From: Roseovarius sp. Pro17
GTDB taxonomy: Bacteria; Pseudomonadota; Alphaproteobacteria; Rhodobacterales; Rhodobacteraceae
DNA length: 64,000 bases
Assembly (NCBI RefSeq): GCF_035599575.1
Contig: NZ_CP141179.1
Location: 3,385,001-3,449,000, forward strand
Direction of reading: 5' to 3'
This document shows, piece after piece, positions 18,457-27,679 of the stretch. The position numbers and the translations under genes were made by a program. Numbering within the stretch: the first letter of the stretch is position 1; each line of letters opens with the position of its first letter. Under the pieces are notes generated by a model. It worked only from the letters and a program-made list of their open reading frames with translations, was not told the DNA's origin and ran no database searches.

Positions 18457-18993
18457 TCAAGTGATCATCCCGCGCAACCGCTCCATCCGGTCCGCGACCT
18501 GCCCCATTAGGAAATCGTTGTTCAGCCTGCCATCTTCGCCGAACTCGTTCTGCGCTGCGGCCACCAAGATCAACGGGCCATGCACCACGTTCACCTGTAG
18601 CTGCGTCAGGATGGAATGGGTCATGAAATGCCCTGTCTCGCCCCCGGTGCGCCCGCCAGCAGCGGACATGATCACGGCGATCTTGTCCTTTAGTGCGGGC
18701 GGATTAACGCGGCTGATCCAGTCGATCGCGTTCTTTAGAACGCCGGAAATGCCCTTGTTATACTCAGGCGCACCGATCACCAGCGCGTCGGCGCGTCGAA
18801 CCTGGTCAATCAGGGTCTGAACGGACGCCGGCATGCCCTCAGCCTCCACGTCACCATCATAGAGCGGCAGCTTCAGATCGCCCTCAATCACCTCTGCCTC
18901 ACCAAAGGCGCGCACGGCCTCGGCGATAAGCATCCGGTTATAAGATCCTTTGCGTAACGATCCGGACATGGTCAGCAGAACGGGTTTACTCAT
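18457..18993 (-). CDS. NADPH-dependent FMN reductase
   Basis: A 178-residue flavodoxin-fold oxidoreductase of the ChrR/ArsH-like NADPH-dependent FMN reductase group. The FMN phosphate loop SGSLRKGSYNRML is at residues 10-22. The second flavin-binding segment GAPEYNKGISGVLKNAIDW is intact, as is the SAAGGRTGGETG loop. Such enzymes reduce flavins, quinones, chromate or azo compounds in the cytosol. A LysR gene lies downstream on the same strand, read away from this one, so a regulatory link is possible but not shown. Confidence 0.88.
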   Translation of the reverse strand: MSKPVLLTMSGSLRKGSYNRMLIAEAVRAFGEAEVIEGDLKLPLYDGDVEAEGMPASVQTLIDQVRRADALVIGAPEYNKGISGVLKNAIDWISRVNPPALKDKIAVIMSAAGGRTGGETGHFMTHSILTQLQVNVVHGPLILVAAAQNEFGEDGRLNNDFLMGQVADRMERLRGMIT

Positions 18994-19080
18994 GGGACGA
19001 TCCTTTTTGTTTCATATGCGCCCCTATCTGCGGCAACAGGGGAAAAAGGCAAGTAGCACAACCCACGCGCGGGGCCAGAC

Positions 19081-19112
19081 AAAAAAGCCCCGACGCGTAG
19101 TGCGCCCGGGGC
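19081..19112 (-). terminator. Intrinsic terminator of the LysR gene
   Basis: On the minus strand GCCCCG and CGGGGC (19087-19092 and 19107-19112) form a 6-bp stem with a 14-nt loop, followed by six T (19081-19086). It lies 45 bp after the stop of the LysR-type gene. Confidence 0.75.
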
Positions 19113-19156
19113 AGGTGGCCGTTGCCGGCAGGGAGAATATCAAATTCGTAGGGCTG

Positions 19157-20062
19157 TCACCACTCGGTCGGGCCCTTGTCCGCAAAGGCATGAACCAGAA
19201 AGTCGATGAAGGCGCGCACCTTGGGCTGGGTGAACCGGCCCGGCGGATAGACGGCGTAGATACCTTGGGTCTCGACCGGCAGATCGGGAATGACATCCTC
19301 GACCAGCCCCTTTTCCATCGCGCCCGCATATAGAAAGCTGGGCAGATAAGCGATGCCAAGACCCGAAATCGCCGCGTTCAGCAGCGATTGGCCATCATTG
19401 ACCGACAGGCCCCCGGCAGTGCGCACCTGCCGCTTTTCGCCCGAGGGCGCGGTCAGCTTCCACACCGACCCACCCGCCTGGCTGGAATAATGCAGCAACT
19501 TGTGCTCGTTCAGATCGTCGATCTTTTGCGGGCGGCCATATTTCTCGATGTAGCCAGGCGCCGCAATCATCCGCTTGGTCGTGTCGGTCAGCTTGCGCGC
19601 GCGCAGGGTACTGTCCTCCAGTTCGCCGATGCGGACGGCCATGTCGAAACCCTCCGAGATCAGCTCAACATAACGGTTGTCCAGTACCATGTTGACAGTA
19701 ATCTCAGAGAATTCATCGAGGAACTTGCCCAGCACCGGACTGAGGTGATTGACGCCAAAATCCGTTGCCACGCTAATCCTGAGCAGGCCCGAAGGATCGC
19801 TCTGCATCGAGCTGACCAGCGCGTCCGCCTCGCCCGCATCGTTCAAAACGCGCAAGGCCCGGTCGTAATAGGCAAGGCCGATTTCTGTCGGGCTGACGCG
19901 GCGTGTCGTGCGGTTCAGCAGCCGCGCGCCCAGCCGCGCCTCAAGGGACGAGACATGTTTCGAGACGGCGGATTTTGAAATCCCCATCTTGCGGGCAGCA
20001 TCGGTAAACCCCCCCTGGTCCACTACGGTGGCGAAGGCTTCCATTTCGGTCAGGCGATCCAT
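19157..20062 (-). CDS. LysR-family transcriptional regulator
   Basis: A 301-residue regulator. The N-terminal winged helix is intact: MEAFATVVDQGGFTDAARKM, then GISKSAVSKHVSSLEARLGA and LLNRTTRRVSPTEIG, with the usual recognition helix. The C-terminal periplasmic-binding-protein-like effector domain spans about 90-295. The sequence resembles the common LysR subgroup with DSTLRARKL and GLGIAYLPSFL. GAGG lies 9 nt before the ATG at 20062; nearby ATG 20071 and GTG 20077 are alternatives. No divergent gene starts nearby; the upstream 274 bp hold only one copy of a palindromic repeat. The effector is unknown. Confidence 0.92.
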   Translation of the reverse strand: MDRLTEMEAFATVVDQGGFTDAARKMGISKSAVSKHVSSLEARLGARLLNRTTRRVSPTEIGLAYYDRALRVLNDAGEADALVSSMQSDPSGLLRISVATDFGVNHLSPVLGKFLDEFSEITVNMVLDNRYVELISEGFDMAVRIGELEDSTLRARKLTDTTKRMIAAPGYIEKYGRPQKIDDLNEHKLLHYSSQAGGSVWKLTAPSGEKRQVRTAGGLSVNDGQSLLNAAISGLGIAYLPSFLYAGAMEKGLVEDVIPDLPVETQGIYAVYPPGRFTQPKVRAFIDFLVHAFADKGPTEW

Positions 20063-20222
20063 TTCGCGCATCCTCACGTCTTATATTTCGACGTCAGATA
20101 TGGCGGTGAATTCGGGCGCAAACGCGGCGAGCGCCGGACAATATCGGGGTTTTGTCGTGGATCGTTCGCTGGATGGAAACATCAGCACACCCGTCTGCGG
20201 GCACCCGGCATCCGGCGCGGTC

Positions 20223-20272
20223 GCTAAAAACGTTCCGCGAAAAACCTGAGACGCAGATTTTTTGCGAAACGC
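20223..20272. repeat. Dispersed palindromic element, copy A
   Basis: This about 50-bp hairpin element has the core ACCTGAGACGCAGAT flanked by CCGCGAAAA on the left and TTTTTTGCGAAACGC on the right. It matches copy B at 31641-31688 read in the opposite orientation (its reverse complement has ACCTGAATCACAGAT at the centre). It lies between the LysR gene and xseA, both on the minus strand, about 65 bp downstream of the xseA stop. The arms are less perfect than in copy B. Confidence 0.65.
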
Positions 20273-20336
20273 GCGCGCCCTTTATCGCTGCGCCACATTT
20301 CAGGCCGTCCCCATCTCAGGCATGATCCCCAACGCT

Positions 20337-21902
20337 CTAGAACAGGTTGCCCTGATCCGGCGCGTCCGGCTTTGCCTGCTTGGGCTTTGCCTTTGGTTTT
20401 GGTGCGGCCTGCACACCGTCCAGCGCCAACCTGCCATCGGCAAACTCGATCTCCAGCGCGCCTGCCTTTTTTGCCGCCTTGCGCGTCGTCACCAGATTTC
20501 CGTCAGCGCGCACTACCGCATAGCCGCGCTCCAGCGTCGCCTTATATCCCAGCGTTTCCCGCAGACGGTCCAGCGCGGCGATGCGCGTGGTCCAGACGGT
20601 GATTTGCCGCGCGCCCGCGGCAGACATGCGCTGTGCGATGCGGTCGAACTCGGCCCGTTTGGACACGATCCCCTCACTCGGCACCCGTGATTCGAACCGT
20701 GCAGATAGCGCGTCCATCCGCCGCCGATCATCACGCGTGCGCCGGCCCAGCGCGCCGCCCAAGCGGTCGCCTGCTGCGCTTAGTCGGCGCGCATCGCTGT
20801 CGATCATCCGGCGCAGAACACCGGGGCGCAGCGCACCGCCCGCCTCCGACAGCGCGACGCGGCGCATCTGAACGCCTCGGATCAGCGCGGCGGGCAGGCG
20901 GTCGCCCCAAACATCCAACCGCTGGCGAGGGCTGTCCAGCAGCACCTCAATCCGAGGCAACGCACGCGCCAGATCACGCAGCCGCTGGCGGCGCTGCGTC
21001 ACGCCACCGCTGAGCGCGTTGATCAGCCGGCCCTCTTGCCCGTCCAGCCACGCCAGCAGTTCCAGCCGCACCGGCACGGCCAGTTCGGCGGCAGCGGTAG
21101 GCGTCGGCGCGCGCTTATCGGACGCAAAGTCGATCAACGTCGTGTCGGTTTCGTGGCCGACAGCAGAAATCAGCGGAATGTCACTGGCCGCCGCCGCGCG
21201 CACCACTGATTCCTCGTTGAATCCCCAAAGGTCTTCGATCGAGCCACCGCCCCGCGCGATGATGATCAGATCGGGCCGGGGCAGCGCGCCGCCGGGCGTC
21301 ATTGCGTTAAAGCCTTGGATGGCGCGCGTCACTTCGCCAGCGCAGCGTTCGCCCTGAACGGCGACAGGCCAGATCAGCACCTTGCGCGGGAAACGATCAC
21401 GCAAGCGATGCAGTATATCGCGAATCACCGCACCAGAGGGCGAGGTAACGACACCGATGATTTCAGGCAGGTAAGGCAAAGGCCGCTTGCGCTCGGCCGC
21501 GAACAGTCCTTCGGCCGCCAGCGCCGCCTTGCGCTTCTCCAGCATCGCCATCAACGCGCCCGCGCCGGCCGGTTTTATGTCCTCGATGACGATCTGGTAG
21601 CGTGATTGGCCGGGGAACGTGGTCAGGCGACCCGTTGCAACCACCTCCATCCCTTCTTCGGGCTGGATGGGCAGGCGGCCTGCGACGCCCTTCCAGATGA
21701 TGCCGTTGATGACTGCACGGTCGTCCTTCAGATCCAGATAGATGTGCCCTGATTTGGGCCGGGACACGCGCCCGATCTCGCCCTTGACGCGAACGTGAGA
21801 AAACTCGCCCTCAATCAGGCGCTTGATCGCGCCTGATAGGTCCGAGACAGAGAATTCAGGCGCATTTTCGCCGGGATCGGGATCATCGATAAGGTCAGAC
21901 AT
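20337..21902 (-). CDS. xseA: Exodeoxyribonuclease VII large subunit
   Basis: A 521-residue subunit of exonuclease VII, which degrades single-stranded DNA to short oligonucleotides in recombination and repair. The N-terminal OB-fold (about 15-110, with VRVKGEIGRVSRPKSGHIY) is followed by the catalytic domain with PLPYLPEIIGVVTSPSGA, IIARGGGSIEDLWGFN and ISAVGHETDTTLIDF, all hallmark motifs. A basic Lys/Pro/Ala-rich C-terminal tail ends DQGNLF. The small subunit gene xseB is not in this window. A decayed PfpI gene lies upstream on the same strand. Confidence 0.97.
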   Translation of the reverse strand: MSDLIDDPDPGENAPEFSVSDLSGAIKRLIEGEFSHVRVKGEIGRVSRPKSGHIYLDLKDDRAVINGIIWKGVAGRLPIQPEEGMEVVATGRLTTFPGQSRYQIVIEDIKPAGAGALMAMLEKRKAALAAEGLFAAERKRPLPYLPEIIGVVTSPSGAVIRDILHRLRDRFPRKVLIWPVAVQGERCAGEVTRAIQGFNAMTPGGALPRPDLIIIARGGGSIEDLWGFNEESVVRAAAASDIPLISAVGHETDTTLIDFASDKRAPTPTAAAELAVPVRLELLAWLDGQEGRLINALSGGVTQRRQRLRDLARALPRIEVLLDSPRQRLDVWGDRLPAALIRGVQMRRVALSEAGGALRPGVLRRMIDSDARRLSAAGDRLGGALGRRTRDDRRRMDALSARFESRVPSEGIVSKRAEFDRIAQRMSAAGARQITVWTTRIAALDRLRETLGYKATLERGYAVVRADGNLVTTRKAAKKAGALEIEFADGRLALDGVQAAPKPKAKPKQAKPDAPDQGNLF

Positions 21903-21947
21903 GCCTCATCAATGCCCCATCCCGGCGTGCTTGAAAAGGTCGCGCAG

Positions 21948-22276
21948 TTACGCAGCGCGCGACTTATGCTGGCCCTCGCCGATCTCTTCGATCAGCTTGG
22001 CGCAGACGGCGGGCAGATCACGCCAATGGGCTTTCTGGCATCCCGGAATGCCTGAACGAATGCGACGACTTCGGGGTTCGCGCGCAGAGCGTTAGGATTC
22101 ATTGGCAGCCGGGCAGCACCAGCGCATCATAGTCTGTGGATTTTGCTGCCCTCAGGCGCGATGACATGAACGGTAACACCTGCATATTTAAGCGCGCTCA
22201 GCGGCTCATTCAGCTCGGATTTATCTAAGCCACCTGTAGACAGAATTTCAACTTTGCCATCTGAAATATCAGCCAT
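21948..22276 (-). pseudogene. Decayed DJ-1/PfpI-family amidotransferase-like gene
   Basis: From the ATG at 22276 the frame reads MADISDGKVEILSTGGLDKS then ELNEPLSALKYAGVTVHVIA, the N-terminal pattern of PfpI-type proteins, and stops after 49 codons. After a frameshift near 22139 the expected DYDALVLPG appears. After a second shift NPNALRANPEVVAFVQAFRD and KPIGVIC follow. The conserved HG of the nucleophile elbow is missing, and an internal deletion joins directly to a C-terminal-like LIEEIGEGQHKSRAA and a stop at 21948. A working protein needs about 180 residues; this remnant covers about 110 in three frames. Confidence 0.8.
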
Positions 22277-22424
22277 TGTCTTTCCTTTCATATCCAAGTG
22301 CTTTGTGTCCATCCAACGTGCGGCGCGCGCCCGCGGTCTATCGCCGCCCGCTTGCCTGCACGGCGCCTTGCGCCTAATGAGGGCCCGCAAGCGCAGACAG
22401 CCGGCGCAGATATGGGAGAGCGGC

Positions 22425-23687
22425 ATGAATATCTTGATCCTCGGCGGCGGCGGACGTGAACACAGCCTTGCGTGGGCCGTGCTGCAGAATCCCAAATGCG
22501 ACCGCCTGATCGTGGCGCCCGGCAATGCAGGCATCGCCGCCATCGCCGAATGCGCGTCGCTCGACATCATGGACCCCGGCGCCGTCGTCACCTTCGCCGA
22601 GGAAGAGGCGATAGATTTTGTCATCATCGGCCCCGAGGCACCGCTTGCCGCCGGTGTTGCCGATCGTCTGCGAGAGGCGGGCGTGCTGACTTTCGGGCCA
22701 TTGAAAGCAGCGGCGCAACTGGAGGCGTCCAAGAGTTTCACCAAGGAAATCTGCGACGCCGCGAATGCGCCAACCGCCGCCTATGGGCACTTTACCGATG
22801 CCAAGGCTGCGCGCGAATATGTCACCACCCAAGGCGCGCCCATCGTGGTCAAGGCCGACGGGCTGGCAGCAGGCAAAGGCGTCATCATCGCCGAGACGGT
22901 AGAGCAGGCGCACGCCGCCATCGACGACATGTTCGGCGGCGCCTTCGGCAATGCAGGCGCCGAAGTGGTAATAGAGGAATTCATGACGGGCGAAGAGGCA
23001 TCGCTCTTTGTTCTTTGTGACGGGCAGAACATCCTGCCCATCGGCAGCGCGCAGGATCACAAGCGCGTGGGCGAGGGCGATACCGGCCCCAATACCGGCG
23101 GCATGGGCGCCTATTCACCCGCCCCTGTCCTTACCCCCGAAATTGAGGCGTTGACGATGGACCGGATCGTCCGGCCCACCATGGATGAGATGACCAAGCG
23201 GGGGATGCCATTTCAAGGCGTCCTCTATGTCGGCCTGATGATCGAGAATGGCCAACCGCGCCTCGTGGAATATAACGTGCGCTTTGGCGATCCTGAGGCA
23301 CAGGTGCTGATGATGCGCCTTGGCGCGCAGGCGATGGACCTGATGCACGCCGCCGCCGAGGGGCGGCTGGACCGCGCGCAGGTTAACTGGGCTGACGATC
23401 ATGCGCTGTGCGTCGTCATGGCGGCAGACGGTTATCCGGGTGACTACACCAAAGGCAGCGTCATTGGCGGGCTGGATAAATGCCCGGCGGACAGCTTCAA
23501 CATGGTGTTTCATGCTGGGACGACCGCGAAGAACGGTCAGATTACCGCATCCGGCGGGCGCGTCCTGAACGTCACAGCGCGCGGCGCGACCCTGCGCGAG
23601 GCGGCAGACCGCGCCTATCGGATGGTTGACAGCATCGACTGGCCCCAAGGCTTCTGCCGTCGCGACATTGGCTGGCGTGCGTTGTAA
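22425..23687 (+). CDS. purD: Phosphoribosylamine-glycine ligase
   Basis: A 420-residue ATP-grasp enzyme of purine synthesis that joins glycine to 5-phosphoribosylamine to give GAR. The N-terminal MNILILGGGGREHSLAWAV, the ATP-grasp loop KADGLAAGKGVIIAE, the DHKRVGEGDTGPNTGGMGAY signature and the metal-binding YNVRFGDPEAQ are all intact. GGGAGAG lies just before the ATG at 22425; the longer in-frame ORF upstream runs through the promoter region. Length is normal. A hairpin follows the stop. Confidence 0.98.
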   Translation: MNILILGGGGREHSLAWAVLQNPKCDRLIVAPGNAGIAAIAECASLDIMDPGAVVTFAEEEAIDFVIIGPEAPLAAGVADRLREAGVLTFGPLKAAAQLEASKSFTKEICDAANAPTAAYGHFTDAKAAREYVTTQGAPIVVKADGLAAGKGVIIAETVEQAHAAIDDMFGGAFGNAGAEVVIEEFMTGEEASLFVLCDGQNILPIGSAQDHKRVGEGDTGPNTGGMGAYSPAPVLTPEIEALTMDRIVRPTMDEMTKRGMPFQGVLYVGLMIENGQPRLVEYNVRFGDPEAQVLMMRLGAQAMDLMHAAAEGRLDRAQVNWADDHALCVVMAADGYPGDYTKGSVIGGLDKCPADSFNMVFHAGTTAKNGQITASGGRVLNVTARGATLREAADRAYRMVDSIDWPQGFCRRDIGWRAL

Positions 23688-23704
23688 TTATCCACAAAAC
23701 CCGC

Positions 23705-23728
23705 AAAGGCTGCTGCAACGGCCTTTTC
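23705..23728 (+). terminator. Possible terminator of purD
   Basis: AAAGGC (23705-23710) and GCCTTT (23721-23726) form a short stem with a 10-nt loop about 20 bp after the purD stop, followed by TTC. The stem is short and the T-run weak. The rest of 23688-23928 holds no convincing gene. Confidence 0.35.
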
Positions 23729-23928
23729 AATGCGCGGCTCGGTTCTGCCCAACACCCTGCCCCAAACCAGCGCCACGCCCTTCGCCGTCTTCGGCATCGC
23801 GTGGTCACCATTCCTCGGCTTTCGCAACAAATCCGCGGATGACCAATGGTGGAGGGGCGCACCGCTTTAGCGAGACGGTGAATGACCTGCCGCTGGACGG
23901 TGTGCAGACTGCGAAGCAGGTTTTCCCG

Positions 23929-24717
23929 TCACGGACAGAGCTGTGCCGCGCGCAGGCTATCCGGCCCCTCGTAGGCGCCCAGATCGCGCGCAGACAGCGC
24001 CCCGCCAGCCAGCCGCACGGCCATCACGCGCCGCCAATCACCGCTGGCAAGGATCATCTCACTCGTGCAGGGCCGCCAGCCGCCTGCGATAAAATTCCAC
24101 CCGATGCGATGATTGGTCAGGCCGTCCAAATCTGCCACATGGCTCAGCGTGCCACCAGCATAACGCCAGACGCGCAGCCGCTTGGTAAGATGCGGGCGGT
24201 CGATATAGGCCAACTCGACCGCGCCATCACCGCCCAGATCGCCCACGGCGATCGGCGCAAGCCAGCGATTGCGCTGGCCGATATAGGGCGTCGCGGCCAG
24301 CAGCGTCAGCGTGCGTTTTTTGACGGCAAAAATCGCCAGTCGCGCGCCACGCTCAAAGCTGGATTGAACCACGATAATTTCTGGGAAACCGTCGCCATTG
24401 ACGTCCTGCAGACGCGGCGCGATATCCTCGAAGATATGTGCGGGCTGTCTCAGGCCAAATGGCGGGTGCAGCGGATCACCGGACTGCACGCTCAGCCTGT
24501 TCCACTCAGGCGTGCCCCCCAATGCATCGTGCCCGTAGGCTGGGCTGCCGGGCACGTGGACCAAGCAGACCTCGCCGATGCTGTCCCAAGCTGCGATGCA
24601 GGAACCGGGCGCACTGTCCGCAAAACCGGGCAGCGTCAGCAACAGGCACGCCGCCAGCCAAGTGCGGCGAGTGGGACCTAGCAAAAGGCGCAGGCGAAGA
24701 CGCCGCGCCCTACCCAT
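23929..24717 (-). CDS. Secreted FG-GAP/VCBS-repeat-like hypothetical protein
   Basis: A 262-residue protein with a basic N-terminus and a hydrophobic segment (TWLAACLLLTLPGFADSAPG) that looks like a signal peptide, so it is probably periplasmic. The repeats LQDVNGDGFPEIIVV and VGDLGGDGAVELAYI have the DxNxDGxxE pattern of FG-GAP/VCBS beta-propeller repeats, which bind calcium. Four cysteines could form disulphides. It ends 2 bp upstream of the ferredoxin start region on the same strand, so the ferredoxin gene is downstream of nothing else. Function is not known; I would not assign one. Confidence 0.7.
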   Translation of the reverse strand: MGRARRLRLRLLLGPTRRTWLAACLLLTLPGFADSAPGSCIAAWDSIGEVCLVHVPGSPAYGHDALGGTPEWNRLSVQSGDPLHPPFGLRQPAHIFEDIAPRLQDVNGDGFPEIIVVQSSFERGARLAIFAVKKRTLTLLAATPYIGQRNRWLAPIAVGDLGGDGAVELAYIDRPHLTKRLRVWRYAGGTLSHVADLDGLTNHRIGWNFIAGGWRPCTSEMILASGDWRRVMAVRLAGGALSARDLGAYEGPDSLRAAQLCP

Positions 24718-24719
24718 TC

Positions 24720-25115
<396 letters not shown>

Positions 25116-25331
25116 TCATCGGTCTGGAAAGAGTTGCGGGAAATGACAAATTGTCCGTTTCCGCCACGCAGAATCGTCTTTCTCCAGCGCGGCGTGATGG
25201 CGCGCCGTGTTCGCGGGGCGAGAAAGCGCGCACTCAGCTCCCTTGGCAACCGCTTCGCCGCCTTCCCCGCACCTCCAAAACGGTCTAACGTGGCTGGAAC
25301 CCGGCAAAGACCGCACTCAGAGGCACGCGCA

Positions 25332-25850
25332 TTGACATCCCGCACCCTACCCTTGCTGGCTATTCTGATGCTGGTCGCCTGCGACACATCCGTGACCGGC
25401 ACGGGGGGGCCGGGTCTCCTGCAGACCCTCGCCAATGCACCCGCCGGTGCCGCGCCCGGCACCTGCTGGGGCAAGTTGGTGACGCCCGCCGTGATCGAGA
25501 CTGTCACAAATCAGATCCTCGTTCAGTCGTCCGAGAGACAGGCGAATGGCAGCGTCGCCACGCCCGCAATCTACAAGACCGACACGCGCCAGGCCATCGT
25601 GCAAGAGCGCGATGTGACATGGTTCGAAACGCCCTGCCCTACTGACCTGACCCCAGATTTCGTTGCCTCATTGCAACGCGCATTGAAGGCACGGACGCTC
25701 TATCATGGGGCAATCAGCGGCCAGATGGACACGCGCACCCGCGCCGCTGTGCGCAAGTTTCAACAACCCGAGGGACTCAACAGCGGGATCCTGTCGCTCG
25801 CCGCCGCCCGCACGCTGGGGCTGGTTGCGGTTGAGCTGGACGGGACCTAG
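25332..25850 (+). CDS. Lipoprotein with peptidoglycan-binding domain
   Basis: A 172-residue protein if translation starts at TTG 25332, eight bases after CAGAGG. This start gives MTSRTLPLLAILMLVAC, a signal sequence with lipobox LVAC, so the mature protein would be a lipoprotein. The C-terminal part (about 105-165, FVASLQRALKARTLYHGAIS then TRAAVRKFQQPEG) is a PG_binding_1-type repeat. The middle has no family I recognise. An ATG-started frame goes upstream to 25134 but its added N-terminus is basic and would bury the signal sequence. It probably attaches the outer membrane to the cell wall. Confidence 0.75.
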   Translation: MTSRTLPLLAILMLVACDTSVTGTGGPGLLQTLANAPAGAAPGTCWGKLVTPAVIETVTNQILVQSSERQANGSVATPAIYKTDTRQAIVQERDVTWFETPCPTDLTPDFVASLQRALKARTLYHGAISGQMDTRTRAAVRKFQQPEGLNSGILSLAAARTLGLVAVELDGT

Positions 25851-25873
25851 CGCGCCCGCCGTGCGGCAATCGT

Positions 25874-26275
25874 CTAGAGGGTAGCCCGCACTACTGCGAC
25901 ACCAGCTGTTGCAGAAACGCCTGTCAGCAGGCTGCCCCAGATGAAATCAGTAGCCACCATGCGCCACGTCCAATCCTTGAGCGTCGCAAGGTTGGTAAAT
26001 TCGTAGGTGCCATAGGCCATAGCCCCGATCAGCACGCCCGACCCCAAGACCCAGAATAGCGATTTGCCGTCCTGCACTGCGGGCCAGCTGACAAACCACA
26101 GCAGCACACCGACATAAAAGGCGTAGAATATCGCCGCAGGTCCGATGCGCGGGCTGTCTGCCAAAAGCGCGCCGATGTCACGCTCAAACGTGGGTTTGAT
26201 GAGGTAGCTGAGGCCGAGATAGTCGATCCCCAGAAAAACCGCGAAGGTCACGATGTAGAGAACGGCAAGGGTCAT
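25874..26275 (-). CDS. DUF2177-family membrane protein
   Basis: A 133-residue protein with four predicted membrane segments, starting MTLAVLYIVTFAVFLGIDYL. The pattern of a GIDYLGLSYLIKPTFERDIG segment, then AIFYAFYVGVLLWFV, GAMAYGTYEFTNLATLKDW and a last helix with DFIWGSLLTG matches the DUF2177 family, whose function is unknown. GGAG is 6 nt before the ATG at 26275. It lies between the lipoprotein gene (convergent) and mrp on the same strand (58 bp apart), so it may be the last gene of the mrp transcript. Confidence 0.85.
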   Translation of the reverse strand: MTLAVLYIVTFAVFLGIDYLGLSYLIKPTFERDIGALLADSPRIGPAAIFYAFYVGVLLWFVSWPAVQDGKSLFWVLGSGVLIGAMAYGTYEFTNLATLKDWTWRMVATDFIWGSLLTGVSATAGVAVVRATL

Positions 26276-26333
26276 GAAAGGCTCCGGTTGCGTATGCTGG
26301 GCCAACGCTGGACGTAGCACATTGGTTCGGCGC

Positions 26334-27422
26334 TCAAACGATGCCGCCGTCGATCAGCCTCTGCGCCAGCGCGCCGTAGGCAGCAGCGGTCGGACCGTCG
26401 CCCACTGCAATCGGCGTGCCTGCGTCGCCGGCCAGCCGCGTTTCGAGGTCGATGGGCAGCGCGCCGAGAAAGGGCAGGCCCAGCTTTCGCGCCTCGGCCT
26501 CGACCCCACCATGGCCAAATATCTGCGCCTCATGTCCGCATTCGGGGCAGACATAGGTCGACATGTTTTCGATCATGCCAAGGATCGGGGTTTTCAGCGT
26601 AGAGAACATGTCGATGGCCTTGCGCGCGTCCAGAAGGGCAACGTCCTGCGGCGTCGAGACGATGATGGCACCCGACGGCTCGGCCTTTTGGCACAAGGTC
26701 AGCTGCACATCACCGGTGCCGGGGGGCAGATCGACGATCAGCACGTCCAGTTCGCCCCAGTTCACCTGTGAAATCATCTGTTGCAATGCACCCATCAGCA
26801 TCGGACCGCGCCAGATCACCGCCTTGGCAGGGTCCAGCATGAGGCCGATGGACATCAGCGTGACGCCATGCGCGTGCAGCGGCTCAATGATTTTGCCGTC
26901 GGGGCTGGCAGGGCGTTTGGAAACACCCATCATGCGCGGCTGGCTGGGACCATAAATATCGGCGTCCAGCAAGCCGACCTTCTTGCCTGCACGCGCCAGA
27001 GCGACGGCAAGGTTGGATGATACCGTGGATTTGCCCACGCCGCCCTTGCCCGAGCCGATGGCGATGATCGACTTGACGCTGGCCGGCTTCATCGAGCCCT
27101 CCTGCGGTTTGGGATGGCCGCCGATCTTGAGGCTGGGGGGCTGTTGCTGCGCCGCCGGGGGTGCCTTGGCCGCTGGGCCATGCGCGGTCAGCGCCGCCGA
27201 AACGCGCGTGACGCCGGGCAGGGCTGCGACCGCGCGTTCGGCCGCGGCGCTAAGCGGCTCGATCTGGCGGGCGATCTCGGGGCTGGGCGCCTCAATCACA
27301 AAGCGCACCTCGCCGCCCTCGACGCTGAGCGCGCGCACCCAGTCGCGCGATATCAGATTGCCACCATCCGGCAGCTCGATCTGGGCTAGCTGTGCTTCGA
27401 TGTCAGTGCGCGTGACGGCCAT
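26334..27422 (-). CDS. mrp: Mrp/ApbC-type iron-sulfur cluster carrier ATPase
   Basis: A 362-residue cytosolic P-loop ATPase that carries and transfers 4Fe-4S clusters to apoproteins. An N-terminal FeS-assembly-P (MIP18/DUF59-like) domain (about 1-85) is followed by an Ala/Pro-rich linker and the MinD-like domain with the deviant Walker [16 protein letters not shown], the [12 protein letters not shown] segment and the cluster-binding CPEC motif near residue 300. AGGAGGT is 6 nt before the ATG. The gene is divergent from the DUF1127 gene, with a 257-bp region holding regulatory palindromes between them. Confidence 0.96.
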   Translation of the reverse strand: MAVTRTDIEAQLAQIELPDGGNLISRDWVRALSVEGGEVRFVIEAPSPEIARQIEPLSAAAERAVAALPGVTRVSAALTAHGPAAKAPPAAQQQPPSLKIGGHPKPQEGSMKPASVKSIIAIGSGKGGVGKSTVSSNLAVALARAGKKVGLLDADIYGPSQPRMMGVSKRPASPDGKIIEPLHAHGVTLMSIGLMLDPAKAVIWRGPMLMGALQQMISQVNWGELDVLIVDLPPGTGDVQLTLCQKAEPSGAIIVSTPQDVALLDARKAIDMFSTLKTPILGMIENMSTYVCPECGHEAQIFGHGGVEAEARKLGLPFLGALPIDLETRLAGDAGTPIAVGDGPTAAAYGALAQRLIDGGIV

Positions 27423-27519
27423 GACTTACCTCCTGAAATGCGTTGCCTCATAGGTGGCAGCTTTTGGCGCAGGGGCAAGGGCGATCCGAGGAAGCCCGGT
27501 GGAAACGCCAACTTTTGCA

Positions 27520-27532
27520 TGACCTTAGGTCA
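27520..27532. promoter_or_regulatory. Palindrome TGACCTTAGGTCA, possible operator
   Basis: A perfect 6-1-6 inverted repeat (TGACCT-T-AGGTCA) lies 98 bp from the mrp start and 148 bp from the DUF1127 start in their shared divergent region. A second palindrome, GCTGCATAGCAGC (27550-27562), follows. Either could be a repressor or activator site. I do not recognise a specific regulator. Confidence 0.4.
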
Positions 27533-27579
27533 ACACTACGTATGCAATTGCTGCATAGCAGCATTGTTAGCCCGCGCTA

Positions 27580-27606
27580 TTGTGCAACTGCAGCGAAGGT
27601 CTATGT
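27580..27606 (+). promoter_or_regulatory. Candidate promoter of DUF1127-sRNA transcript
   Basis: TTGTGC (27580-27585), a 15-bp spacer, and CTATGT (27601-27606). The form is compatible with RpoH-type promoters of Rhodobacter, which drive the homologous DUF1127-CcsR transcript in R. sphaeroides. The match is partial and the assignment is inferred from the homologous locus. Confidence 0.35.
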
Positions 27607-27679
27607 AGAGGCCAGACACAAACAATAGCGGAAGCGCCGATCCGGGCCACACCGCCACATGCAAGACGAAGGAAATATC

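Noticed and set aside
22127..22744. 205-codon minus-strand ORF over the PfpI remnant and purD start
   Set aside because: Its N-terminal two thirds are antisense to purD; only the last 49 codons have PfpI pattern and are reported as part of the pseudogene.
23615..23830. Minus-strand 71-codon ORF after purD
   Set aside because: It overlaps the purD 3' end, has no SD, and its translation resembles no family.
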